A stretch of DNA of 64,000 nt from Chaetorhynchus papuensis. Taxonomy: Eukaryota > Chordata > Aves > Passeriformes > Rhipiduridae. Positions within the stretch are counted from its first letter, which is position 1, and each line of letters begins with the position of its first letter. The position numbers were made by a program, and so were the translations under genes. The notes beneath the pieces were generated by a model that worked only from the letters and a program-made list of their open reading frames with translations, was not told where the DNA came from and did no database searches. Where the stretch lies: contig VWYX01001153.1 of NCBI GenBank assembly GCA_013396525.1, forward strand, positions 62,001-126,000, written 5' to 3'. Below are positions 51,601 through 61,124 of this stretch, in pieces.

Positions 51601-54600
51601 TCAAGGAAATGGCCTGAAGCTGCGTCAGGGGAGGATTAGGTCGGATATCAAGGAAAGGTTTTTCACCCAGAGGGTGTTTGGGCACTGGAACAAGCTCCCT
51701 GGGGAAGTGGGCACAGCACCAAGCCTGACAGAGTTCAAGAAGCATTTGGACAATGCTCTCAGGTACATGGTGTGATTATTGGGGTGTCATCTGCAGGGCC
51801 AGGGGTTGGAGTCACTGATCCTGATGCGTCCCTTCCAACTCAACAGATTCTATGATTCTATGAAGGGGTCATGGCCAGTTTGCTTACTGGGTCAATAGCA
51901 CTGACTGTTCCATAGAACAGGCACTTACCTTCCTGATTTACACCATTCTTAACTATCTGCTTGCCTTTCGGGGCACTGTCCTCCTCATTCAATTCTCTGT
52001 CTGAAAAGAGATCAGAGAACAACTAGAGTCCCTCAGGAGCACAGTCCATTGCTTCTGCCCCTCCCCAGCACAGGCCACTGCTCTGTGCAGCCCAGGGCTC
52101 AGAGCACACCTCCTCTGGAAGTTAAGTACTGCTGTGCTGTCAGCAGAAGCCCTCCTTGGAACTGCTTCGTACACGCATTTCAGAGAACATCACAGCCTCG
52201 CCTACTGTTTCCCACCTGGAGAGCAGTGAGTGTCTGTGCCCTAAGTGCTGCTGGGTGTACTGCACAGAGGTGCCCTAACTCCCCTTCCTGACGTTCCCGT
52301 TCTATACTGCAACAAAAGAAAGCATTTTATTTTCTGCATCTCCTGTCCAAACTGACAACCTTTATCTGTGGACCTGACTTCTCTTTTGCCTGAACTGTGT
52401 GTTTCACTTCTTTCTACTTTAAGACGGGCATAAAATAAGCCTCCTTTTCCTGTATCCATGTCTATGTATATGGAAATAGTTATGCAAGTGGTAAGACAAT
52501 CCCGCAGTGCACCACACCTTCACCATCAGGTACACAATCCCTATTTCTTCAGATGAAAAAATAGCTGTTCTACACCCATTACAATTCATGCAGGATGAAC
52601 AAGCAGCAAACTTCAGGGGCTTCTGAGTTTTTCTGAGTTTCCTTTTCCTTGTTGTCATCACTAGTGATTTTTTCCTGTACAGGAAAGACTTCTGCCTTTT
52701 CAAACCCCTCTATTATCAGCCACTTGTGGAAAATGGTGGAAGAGTTAGGGAGTGAATGAATCACTAGTGCAACAGACTGGGGAAAAAACTGACATTTTTT
52801 CTCGAGTTGAACAATAATGTTCAATTTCACCAGTCCTTTGGAGTTAAAAGAACTTCTAGAAAAAATACAGGTCCCAGAACTTCCTTGTAATTTACACTGA
52901 CTGGACTAAGAAAACAAAACTGGAGCTTTGCTTAGCTGCCTGATGAATGCAGTCAAAAGTCTCCTAAACCATAAAGCAAATGGAAGATACAGCAGGCTTC
53001 TCTCCTCAGAGAAGCACATTTCTGGATGAAGTATCTCCCAAATACGTATTTTGCAAGTAGGTAAGCATCCCATCCCTAAATTGGTGTGCTGAGGCTCGTA
53101 TCTATTTGACATCAATACAAAGCTTTGAAGCCACAGCATTTTATTGTCTAAGGTCTTGTTTGAGGGTTTCTTTCCAGCAGAAAGCAAAGACCACCTACCC
53201 ATGATGACATCCTATAAAAATATCCTTGCACTCTTTTGCATGCAAATAAAAAGTAACATTAGACAAAAGGGTAATCTGCTTATTTACTGTAAAAAGGGGC
53301 TCTTTCTTCCATGCTTAGTTCTTTTTCCCACAGCTGGCAAAATGGTTTGCAAACACAGTAAGCAGCATCATTCTCATTAAGAGGGAAGGCAAAGCCCCAA
53401 GAAGGTATTTGCTCTGTGCTGTTTACCAAACACAGGCCCCAGGTCCTTCTGACTTCTCTTCTAGTGATCTACCCATCAACATTTACTGTTCCTAAGGCAA
53501 CAGGTTCTTCTGGGCCAACAGGGGAATGGTAAACTCTATACTGATAGAGTTTATGGCTAATATGGCTTGGACTACAAAAGGAGATGTGCAAAATTACTTT
53601 CCCCCTTCATGTTCCTCTGTTTTAGGGCTCCATCTCACTTGTTACCTGCTTCAGGCTCTTCATTCTCACAATGAACAACTTGCGAAAACGCTGCTGCAAG
53701 AAAACAAAAATCCTTTTCCAGAAATGTGTATGGAGGTAGTACAATAGTCTGCAAAATATGCTACTTAGCCTTAAAGTGACAACTTCATCATAACACTTTT
53801 AACAGATATTCCTGAGAACCAGTATGTTATGCCACTTTAAGGACTTTCATTTAATTTCAACTTCAACTTCCCTCCAGTAACCACTTAAGGTCCGTGACCA
53901 ACATTGTTTATATATATGCCTACAACTTTACAAAAGTCTTGCTGAAGTAGATCTACTGATAAAGCTGCACAAATGTGCCATAGAAAGCCAGAGACAGCTG
54001 AGAAGAGAATCTACATCTACTTTTTCTACTTCATCTTTTTGTTGCACTAACACTGTAACTTTAAACCCTTCCTCTTTGTAGACCCTAAAGAACCTTTAAT
54101 AGAAACATTCTAAAGCAAATTTAAGTGCAGTACCAAAATGAGGTGCTTTGGGGGGTTTATTGGGGTTTTTTTCCTACCCATCCTTCTCCTTTTTTCACCT
54201 TCAGATTCATCCATACTCTCAACTTCAGTGGTCTCTGAACCATGGGCTAGAACCACAGCTTTAACAAATCTGAGGTGCCAGACTGAGCATCCCACATGAA
54301 GGCACTGTGAGCTCAACACCAGAACACTCCAAGAGGACACTGAGCCTGCACCTGATGGCAGGAGCTTTGGCCATTCCCCACGAAAACACTGTTTGGTCTG
54401 GTAACAGAATATGTTTTAAGAATCTTCCCCTGCTCTCCCCAGTCTGCTTGACTGCCTTGGGGGTTAATTTAGTTTGGTTCCTAAAAACAGACCACAGTCC
54501 TGGCAACAAGTCTCATATACATTAAAGCTAAATTCACCCTTATGAAAGGAGCACAGACTAAATGAGTTTTCCCCTTCCTTAGCTGCTCTCTATATAGCGT

Positions 54601-57600
54601 GATTTCAACACCCCAAAACACAAGAAGCCAGAGAACAGAACAATCTTGCTACAAATTAGGGAAGTAAGAAAACCCAAAAACACTCCAACAAAACACTAAG
54701 AAAAAACAAAAAAAAAAAAAAACAAACAAACCCCCTGAACAAAAAAAAAAAAAAAACCCAGTGCAGATTAGAATGGACAGCAGATGGAGATCTGGACAGG
54801 AAGAAAGGAATGACAGATTGCCCTACAGTGTGCACTTTTCCAGCCCTCATCCTGAGGCCAGCCCCAATTCTCCATTGTTAGAAAGGCAATTCACTTCCAA
54901 AGACAGCTGCTGACCAGGAAAAATCTCAGCCCACTCACTGTCAGTAACTTTGCCAGCCCCACTAACACATTCACTAATGCCTATAATCATCCAGTATTAG
55001 ACCTCGACTGAGATTTTGAGTCTGCATGTGCACACACTGAAAACCAATTCAAAAGCTCAGACCCTGCAGAAAAGGAAAAAGCAAATCAGACTCCCTGCTC
55101 CGACCAACAGCAGATGCTTAGAAACATTAATACCCTAAAATACAAGTTTCTTACCTCCCTGTGAGGTAGGCTGCTGTTGGCTGTCCCCATGGAAAAGTTG
55201 CTCACGTTCTCCTATAAAGAAATGTATTTGTTTTAGAAAGTATGTATTAATGACCTGCAAAAAAATAACTGCACCCAAAGAAAACTTACTCCTTTACTTC
55301 TCCAGTGAAAAACTACACTGACACAGAATAAAAACTGACAAGCCCAGACCAAGCACCAGTCTGATTTCCACACATTTGTGACGCTGTCTTACCTGAGCCA
55401 TTCACTGGACTGTTCTGAGCAGTCCTTCTTCCTCTTCTAAAGTTAATTTTACCTGCACACAAGCAAACAGAATACTTGGAGAAATGACTCAGAAATAAAG
55501 TTTTGTGCCTTTAGAAACTTGTTGATAGCTTCCATCCATTCCATCCCCTTCTTCCACCCCCAAACAAAAAAAAAAAAATACACTTCACTGAGAACATGCA
55601 ACTGAATACTTGACTTGAAGAAAGAACAAAGAATGAAATACAGTTTTGAGGGAAAGACAATCAGTGAGAGAACAACAGAATGCGTCTCCTGCAGCAGCAA
55701 GTCAGAACACATCTAATCAAATCTAAGGCAGCTCTTAAAAATTCCTGATTCTGAGTCTTGTACTTAAATCAGCAAATCTCTTCTGCTGTTTGATTATACC
55801 TGTGCAATGCTTACCCTACCAAGGTATAATAGCTTTATTTTCTTGCATGTTCAAACACTCATTGTTTCAAGTGAAGTAACTGAATTGCTTTGATTCTAGC
55901 TGCTGGTCAGTTCTGAGTGACATTCTTTGTGTGTTATCACCAAGAGCAGTGTTGTTTAACACCACCAACATGAACAAGGACACAGAAGGCGTTTTAAGAA
56001 AGTTTGCAGATGGCATCAAACTGGGGAGAGTAGGGGACATGCTGGAAGGCAAGGTTGCCACTCCAATTGACTTCAACAACCTGGAGAAATGTGCTGGCAG
56101 AAAAGATGTGATATTCAAAGGCAAACAAAGTCCTGAATCTCTTGAAGTCACCCCATGGACCACTACAGGCTGGGCTCTACCTGGCTAGGAAACAGCTCTG
56201 CTGGAAAGGACCTGATAGCATGAAAAAGCTGAACATCACTCAGAAAAATGTGCCCTTACAGTAGAAGGCTTCCAAATACTGGGCTGTGTTAGCAGAAGTG
56301 CAGTCAGCCCAAACACACAAATAATTCCTCCTCTCTATTCAGTATTTGTGACACCACATGTGGAGTATTCTCTCCAGCTTTAGTCTCCCAATTAATGTAA
56401 AAACACATTTTCTGAATGACTTTCTGAAGTTAGTCCAGCAAATGTCCACCAAGATGTCTAGGGGCAGGAGCTGTGCAAGGAGGTGCTGAGAGAATTGGTT
56501 TTGCTCAGCCTCAAGAAGAATGCTAAGAGAATGATGGCTAACTGCAGTCTACAACTAACTACAGAAAGCAAAGGAAACCCCTCTCAGAAGTACAGAACCT
56601 AAAACCAGGAGGCAATGGCCAGAAGTTGCCAAAGGGCAATCCCTAAGAGAAGTAAGGAAAATATCCTTCCCTACAAGAGTGATTCAGCACCTAAACACGT
56701 GCTGAAAGAGGCTGGGGAATTTCCATCCTTGGAACTATTCAAAGTTGGACTGGACAAGGCCTTAAGCAACCTGATCTAGCTTTGAAGTTGGTCATGCTTT
56801 GAGCAGCAAGCTGGATGAAACTTCCAGCGATGTCTTCCCACCTAGTTTATTTTATGATTCCATGCCAGCAGAAACTAAATGGACAATGAGCAGGAAAGCA
56901 TAAGGTCCACATGCAATATATATCTACTTATGTCCTGATCAGAGCCTCCCTCCAGAATATCATCAATTAGTCCTGCCCAGATGGGAGATGCATCCAGTAC
57001 TCTTCATCCCGCAGCCACCTCCAAGTGGTGGCCCCATCTGGAAGTCAACACAAATTTTCCATGCAGAGCATGAATAGGATGAAGAAATGTACTCCTGTTT
57101 GGGACTCTCTCCAACACAAAGAGAAAAGATGGTGTGCCCCTCTTTCGCAAACCAGAAGACAATATGACACAGAAATCCAAAAATGCGGCAGAAAAAGTTA
57201 TACAGTGATAGCCTATAATTACCATTTCTGATTAAACTGTTAGACTTACAAAAAAGATACTGAATTCATTGTAGGGATGGATCAAAAAACAAATACAGAA
57301 CTCCAAGATGATGGCAATACAGGCTGACAGGAGGCACAGAAGGTCTCATTTATCAGTTGACCACACGGAGTTGTCAGATTAGACTCGGCATATGACATTC
57401 AGCCCTGGTATAAGCCTGTCCCAACAGTAAATGTGATCTTGAGGGCAGCTTTATGATGCTCTCAAAAAAGGCTGTGAAAACACACCCAGGTAGGAACAGG
57501 AGAGGCTACAAATACTTTGTAAGTAGAAACATGCAGTAAATCAAACACCCAGTCTGAAGGACAAACATGCAAATGCATACTGCCATGTTTCCTAGGACTC

Positions 57601-60600
57601 AGAGCCCACAGAATACAAGAAAGTTCAGTACATTATTTCCTGCAAATACATTAGTCTTGGCCTAAATTGGACTTGTTCCTTCTAGTGTTTTAACAAAACA
57701 TCCAATGGTCAGAAATTTTCATCCATTCTACAGAACCTTAGATGAGCATAATCTTGAAGCACATAAAGCTGTTAGGAAGTTTTATACATACCTTTCCAGA
57801 ACAGGAATCCTAGGATTCCTACAACTGCAACTGCAACAAGGACTAAAGCTCCCCAAAGACTACCTCTGTTTCGTTTGTAAGAACTGCTTTCTTTAAAAAA
57901 AAAAAAAAAAAAGAGAGACTGGTTAGTTAAAAAGCAACTGTAGGATACACTAGTTCAGTAGAAATACAGCCCCAAATATGTTTTATAGGTATTTTTTTAA
58001 AAGTAACCTCAATAAATTAATGCACCAGAGTCAATTATTAGCAAAACCCTCAGCCATCTCCAGGACAGTTACATGTTAAGTACCTCATTTCAGTGAAGGC
58101 ACATCACTTGAAAGGCAGTGGCTATTCCAGTTCTTGGCCTATGAAAGGCTGAGCCACATTTCAAACAAATGAAATTTCAGCAAATATCTTGTACTGGATT
58201 TGCATTGCAAGGTTTTGATGGTTTCTGTGAGAAGATGCCAGAAGCTGCCCCCATGTCAGATAGAGCCAATGCCAGCTGGCTCCAAGCTGGATCTGCTGCT
58301 AGTGAGACAGAGCCCATCAGCGACTGTGGTAGCATCTCTGGGATAACACTTCTAAGAAAGGGGAAAAACTGCTGGACAACAACAGCAAGGGTGAGAAGGG
58401 AATGACAATAGATGAGAGAATCTGCCCAACAGACACCAAGGTCAGTGCAGAAGGAGGGGCAGGAGGTGCTCCAGGTGCTGGAGTAGAGATTCCCCTGCAG
58501 CGCATGGAGGACCCCTTGCTGGAGGAGATGGATGCCTGAAGGAGGCTGTGACCCCATGGGAAGCCCACGCCGGAGCACACTCCTGGCAGGACCTGTGGCC
58601 CCATGCAGAGAGGATCCCACGCTGGAACACACTCCTGGCAGGACCTGTGGCCCCATGCAGAGAGGATCCCACACTGGAGCAGGTTTGCCAGCAGGACTTG
58701 TGACCCTGTGGGGGACCCACACTGGAGTGGTTTGTGAAGAACTGTGGCCTGTGGGAAGGACTCATACTGGAGAAGTTCATGGAAATTTCCTGTGGGACGG
58801 ACCTCACACTGGTTCTGGGAAGAGTATGAGGAGTCCTGCCCCTAAGGAGGGAGGACAATGTGCAATGAACTGATTGCTGACTGCAAGCCCCATTCCCTGT
58901 CCCCCTGCACTACTCAGGGAGATGAGATAATGATATCGGGAGTGAAGCTGAGTCTGGGAAGAAAGGAGGGGTCTGGGGGAGGTGTTTTAGATTTGCTCAT
59001 TTCTCACTATCCTGCTCTGATTTTGATTGGCAATAAATTAAATTCGTTTTCCCAAAGTCAAGTCTGTTTTGCCTGTGACAGTAATGGCTGAATGATCTCT
59101 CTCTGTTCTTACCTCAACCCATGAGACTTTTGTCATATTTTCTCCACCCTGCCCCACAGAGGAGAGGGAGTGACAGATCAGCCTGAAGGGCACCTGGCAG
59201 CCAGCCAAGGTCAACCCATCACATGCCTCATTTCTAACAAGTTTCTAACACATAACTCCAGTAAAGGAAAAATTCTAAACTAGTGAACCATGACAATTAC
59301 TTTTGCACAGAAATGAGAAATTTTGTCAGTTAGGGACTGCCTTACACACCCTACAAACCACATGGTTCCAAACACGTCCTCACTCTGTGTTTAAAAAAAC
59401 CCTAAAAATGCAAGCCTCAAGCTGAAGGCTGTCCCAAGGCAGTAAGCAACAGGAGGAAAACTCTCTTTTCTACTTTTTATACCTCTCTATGAAGGAAGAA
59501 AGAAGTATGCTCATAGACTCATGCACATGCTAGATGAGAAATTATTTCATCTAATGGCTGCTAGATGACTCACTTGAAATGGCTGAATTGATTCACTCCA
59601 ATTCATGGAGAGCAGTACAAAGAGGACAAAGTCATTCACAATAATTACATAAGACCTTCTAATCTTTATTATTACTCAATCAAGTCATAGCTAAAGGTTT
59701 TATTCTGTGGAGATCCCTGCAAAAAGTATCTTTCTAGGGGGATCAAACTGTCAACCTGATACTTTTCACAAACTTTATACACACTTTTAGCAGACAAATC
59801 ACCTCTGATGCTTTTTATTCTTTAAATTTAACTTCCTGGGAAGTCAGGAGAAATATTACAAAGGCCATGCTGCTTCCCAGCCAAGCTTCTCAGACCTGTG
59901 TTTGCAACATGACACATTCATTACCGTTTTTATCTGAAAGGCATTGACTCAAAGAGATTTCAGAGCTCCTTTCCATTTGTGAGAATTTAATGAGACATGT
60001 AGCATTCGTGGTAGTGTAATCATCCTCCAAAGGGATGGAAAACTCCTGCTCATGACTCTGTGGATTGTCATTCAGCTTCCAAGTGTAATTCAGAGGCCTC
60101 TGGAAATTTGCTGTACAGATTAACACAAGTTTACCATCGCTGGTGTTGCAACTTATTGTAGGTTCTGGAAGGGGATCTAGAAGGAGAGAAAACATTCTGT
60201 ATTACTTTAGTTATAAACTACATAGAATTTCAGCACAGGACAAGGGCTGGAGCAACAAAAGCAGGAGGAAAGTACATAGACAAAAGTGTGGGGGAGTGTG
60301 CACACGTGCACGAGAGAGGAATGTGTTTCTGAAAGTAACCTGCAAAACACCAGTTTGTGGTTCTCCCACTCCTGGTCCAAGCATCCTCATGGTTCACTGT
60401 CCACAGGACTAATAGACACACTGGTCACATATATTTCCCAAAGACTACTTGTGGGACTGAGTAGATCTGCACAGGATGATGCCACAGATATTCAAGCACG
60501 TATAATATGCCTGCAGGAACATCTTTAACAGCTACATAATGTCTGGGATTACCTGGTCAGATTGCTCCAAAAGTTTGGTTGTCTACCTGAAAGTGCAGTG

Positions 60601-61124
60601 TGCCATCTGCACACACTCTAGAAGTCATTCCAAGGTGAGTAATTACGGGCACACAAATGAGATGCCACTTTTGAAAATTTGTTCTAAGTGCCTAAGCAAC
60701 TTAAAATTAAGACAAAGAACAGCCCCCTCTGTTTCTGTTTGCTTCCCCGACAAATATACAATCCCCTTTCTAGACATTTTAAAGTGAATAAAGTGGTTCA
60801 CATTCTTTATGCAGTTCTTCCACTACTTACCTAACACAACAAGTACGAAGTTTAAGTAGTGATCTTTCATAGAATCCCAGTAATGTAACTCATATGGGCC
60901 AGCATCGTCCTTCTTCAAGTCAACTATAGTCAAGGACCCATTCTCCAAAAGCACACTCCTGTTGTAGAGAGGACCAAAATACGTTGGTTTGTTCAGCCCT
61001 TCCCATTCAGCCACTTTATCCTTGTTTTTCTTCCAGATAATTTCTACCACTTTCTGGTCTACTTTTACTGGAAAAGTAAAATTTTGTGCCACGATGCCAA
61101 ACACGTCCTCACAGTAGATGTGTG
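48618..61124 (-). CDS. CD58: CD58 (LFA-3)-like adhesion glycoprotein with a long multi-exon cytoplasmic tail (signal exon missing)
   Basis: A type I membrane protein of the CD2/CD58/CD48 family; CD58 is the ligand of T/NK-cell CD2. The exons on the minus strand are 61124-60831 (IgV), 60176-59925 (IgC2), 57890-57792 (TM), 55452-55393, 55211-55155, 53693-53646, 52000-51929, 51276-51214, 50900-50832 and 48679-48618 (stop TAG). Every junction is GT-AG and phase 1, and the joined frame is open throughout. The V domain shows HIYC..VFGIVAQN and IIWKKNKDKVAE, very close to the human CD58 strands. It lacks the canonical Ig disulfide, as the family does. The C2 domain has four Cys (two disulfides), also typical. 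Seven N-glycosylation sequons are visible in the ectodomain. The gene is convergent with ATP1A1, as in human. The odd feature is a tail of about 143 residues with no Tyr, against about 12 residues in human CD58. A CD48- or CD2-like paralogue is the alternative. Confidence 0.85.
48680..50831 (-). other. CD58-like intron before the last exon
   Basis: A 2.15-kb intron. It contains a TG-rich simple repeat near 49695-49730 and an AT-rich stretch around 50460-50620. I see no exon with phase 1-1 splice sites in it. Confidence 0.6.
50832..50900 (-). CDS. CD58: CD58-like tail exon 6
   Basis: A 69-nt phase 1-1 exon between tccttgcag and GAAG|gtacgt. It encodes EVTQDAEGGNGEHLNNSPS and then CSKE. It is polar and acidic, with no tyrosine or proline-rich motif. 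Confidence 0.82.
51214..51276 (-). CDS. CD58: CD58-like tail exon 5 (duplicated with exon 4)
   Basis: A 63-nt phase 1-1 exon between ctctcttcag and GGAG|gtaagtgcc. It encodes DTFRNSSMLANHADERGINEG. The end INEG parallels VNQE of exon 4. Confidence 0.83.
51397..51863 (+). mobile_element. CR1 LINE 3' fragment
   Basis: The typical 5'-truncated CR1 end. The + strand encodes GNGLKLRQGRIRSD, RFFTQRVFGHWNKLPGEV and SLTEFKKHLDNAL, which is the ORF2 C-terminus, then a stop. It ends in the CR1 octamer tail gattctatgattctatga. It lies in the intron between tail exons 4 and 5, antisense to the CD58-like gene. The frame is open only in this short piece, so it is not an active element. Confidence 0.9.
51929..52000 (-). 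CDS. CD58: CD58-like tail exon 4 (duplicated with exon 5)
   Basis: A 72-nt phase 1-1 exon between ctcttttcag and GAAG|gtaagtgcc. It encodes DRELNEEDSAPKGKQ and IVKNGVNQE. Its ends and intron flanks resemble those of the next exon. Confidence 0.83.
53646..53693 (-). CDS. CD58: CD58-like tail exon 3 (NAGNAG acceptor)
   Basis: A 48-nt phase 1-1 exon encoding AAFSQVVHCENEEPEA (the first Ala codon is split across the junction). The acceptor is ttcttgcagcag, so use of the second AG would drop one Ala in frame. The donor is GCAG|gtaaca. Confidence 0.8.
54199..54234 (-). CDS. CD58-like candidate optional 36-nt tail exon
   Basis: It lies between ggttcag and GAAG|gtgaaa on the minus strand, phase 1-1, and encodes the acidic ETTEVESMDESE. 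Splice phase, size and composition fit the neighbouring tail exons, but the polypyrimidine tract is mediocre and the donor is weaker. Including or skipping it leaves the frame unchanged. Confidence 0.42.
54701..54758 (+). repeat. A-rich low-complexity tract
   Basis: Runs of A are broken by c, aacaaacaaa and ccccctg. It is intronic in the CD58-like gene. Confidence 0.85.
55155..55211 (-). CDS. CD58: CD58-like tail exon 2
   Basis: A 57-nt phase 1-1 exon between tttatag and GGAG|gtaaga. It encodes EREQLFHGDSQQQPTSQG, which is Gln-rich and matches no motif I know. Confidence 0.8.
55393..55452 (-). CDS. CD58: CD58-like tail exon 1 (basic juxtamembrane)
   Basis: A 60-nt phase 1-1 exon between gtgtgcag and TCAG|gtaaga. 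It encodes KINFRRGRRTAQNSPVNGS. The cluster of five Arg is typical of the cytoplasmic side of a type I protein. Confidence 0.82.
55950..56865 (+). mobile_element. Older CR1 LINE fragment
   Basis: The + strand follows the CR1 3' consensus in order: the segment like aagtttgcagatggcatcaa, then aacctggagaaatgtgctgg, gaaaaagctgaacatcac, gtggagtattctctccag, and a degraded ttatgattccatg tail. It has many small indels, and all frames are broken, so it is older than the copy at 51.4-51.9 kb. It lies in the intron after the TM exon. Confidence 0.85.
57792..57890 (-). CDS. CD58: CD58-like exon: transmembrane segment
   Basis: A 99-nt phase 1-1 exon encoding ESSSYKRNRGSLW and then the hydrophobic GALVLVAVAVVGILGFLFW, followed by K. 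The next exon begins with GKINFRRGRR, a basic stop-transfer sequence, which places the rest inside the cell. The sequon NES spans the junction with the C2 exon. The acceptor's polypyrimidine tract is a run of 18 T followed by AAAG. Confidence 0.88.
57895..57912 (-). promoter_or_regulatory. 18-nt homopolymer polypyrimidine tract of the TM exon acceptor
   Basis: On the minus strand, C followed by T18 and AAAG directly precedes the transmembrane exon. The whole polypyrimidine tract is therefore a slippage-prone mononucleotide run. Confidence 0.8.
58190..59223 (+). mobile_element. Solo LTR of an avian ERVL-type endogenous retrovirus
   Basis: About 1.03 kb with TGTACTGGAT at the start and CAACCCATCACA at the end. 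The 5' part (tttgcattgcaaggttttg, gagaagatgccagaagctgc), the internal GC-rich tandem repeats, the poly-A signal AATAAA at 59032-59037 and the U5-like end match the ERVL-type LTR I recall from several birds. It lies antisense in the intron between the C2 and TM exons of the CD58-like gene. No gag, pol or env sequence flanks it. No clear target-site duplication is visible, so it is old. Confidence 0.75.
58569..58840 (+). repeat. Tandem repeats inside the LTR
   Basis: Two near-identical 52-bp units (58569-58620 and 58621-58672, two differences) share cactcctggcaggacctgtg and cagagaggatcccac. Three or four more degenerate, shorter units follow, each near 'cacactggag'. Such repeats in U3 are a feature of this LTR family. 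Confidence 0.85.
59925..60176 (-). CDS. CD58: CD58-like exon: membrane-proximal IgC2 domain
   Basis: A 252-nt phase 1-1 exon after ctccttctag. It starts DPLPEPTISCNTSDGK and contains LICTANF, NYTWKL and a four-cysteine pattern (TISC, LIC, NATC, LSQC) giving the two disulfides seen in CD2-family C2 domains. The donor is AACG|gtaatg, a weaker site. Read-through adds about ten residues and a stop, so intron retention would give a soluble two-domain form (inference). Confidence 0.88.
60831..61124 (-). CDS. CD58: CD58-like exon: N-terminal IgV domain
   Basis: A 294-nt phase 1-1 exon between ctatag and G|gtaagt. It encodes IYCEDVFGIVAQNFTF, IIWKKNKDKVAEWEG and ENGSLTIVDLKKDDAGPYEL. The B- and F-strand cysteines of a standard Ig fold are absent, as in CD2-family V domains. 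Sequons are NFT, NRS and NGS. This is the face that binds CD2 in mammals. Confidence 0.9.

Noticed and set aside
51374..51775. 133-codon open frame on +
   Set aside because: Its C-terminal half is the end of CR1 ORF2 in a 5'-truncated LINE copy, not a host gene.
58177..58722. 181-codon open frame on - containing a repeated peptide
   Set aside because: Lies wholly in the antisense of the ERVL-type LTR. The peptide repeat only reflects the 52-bp tandem units.
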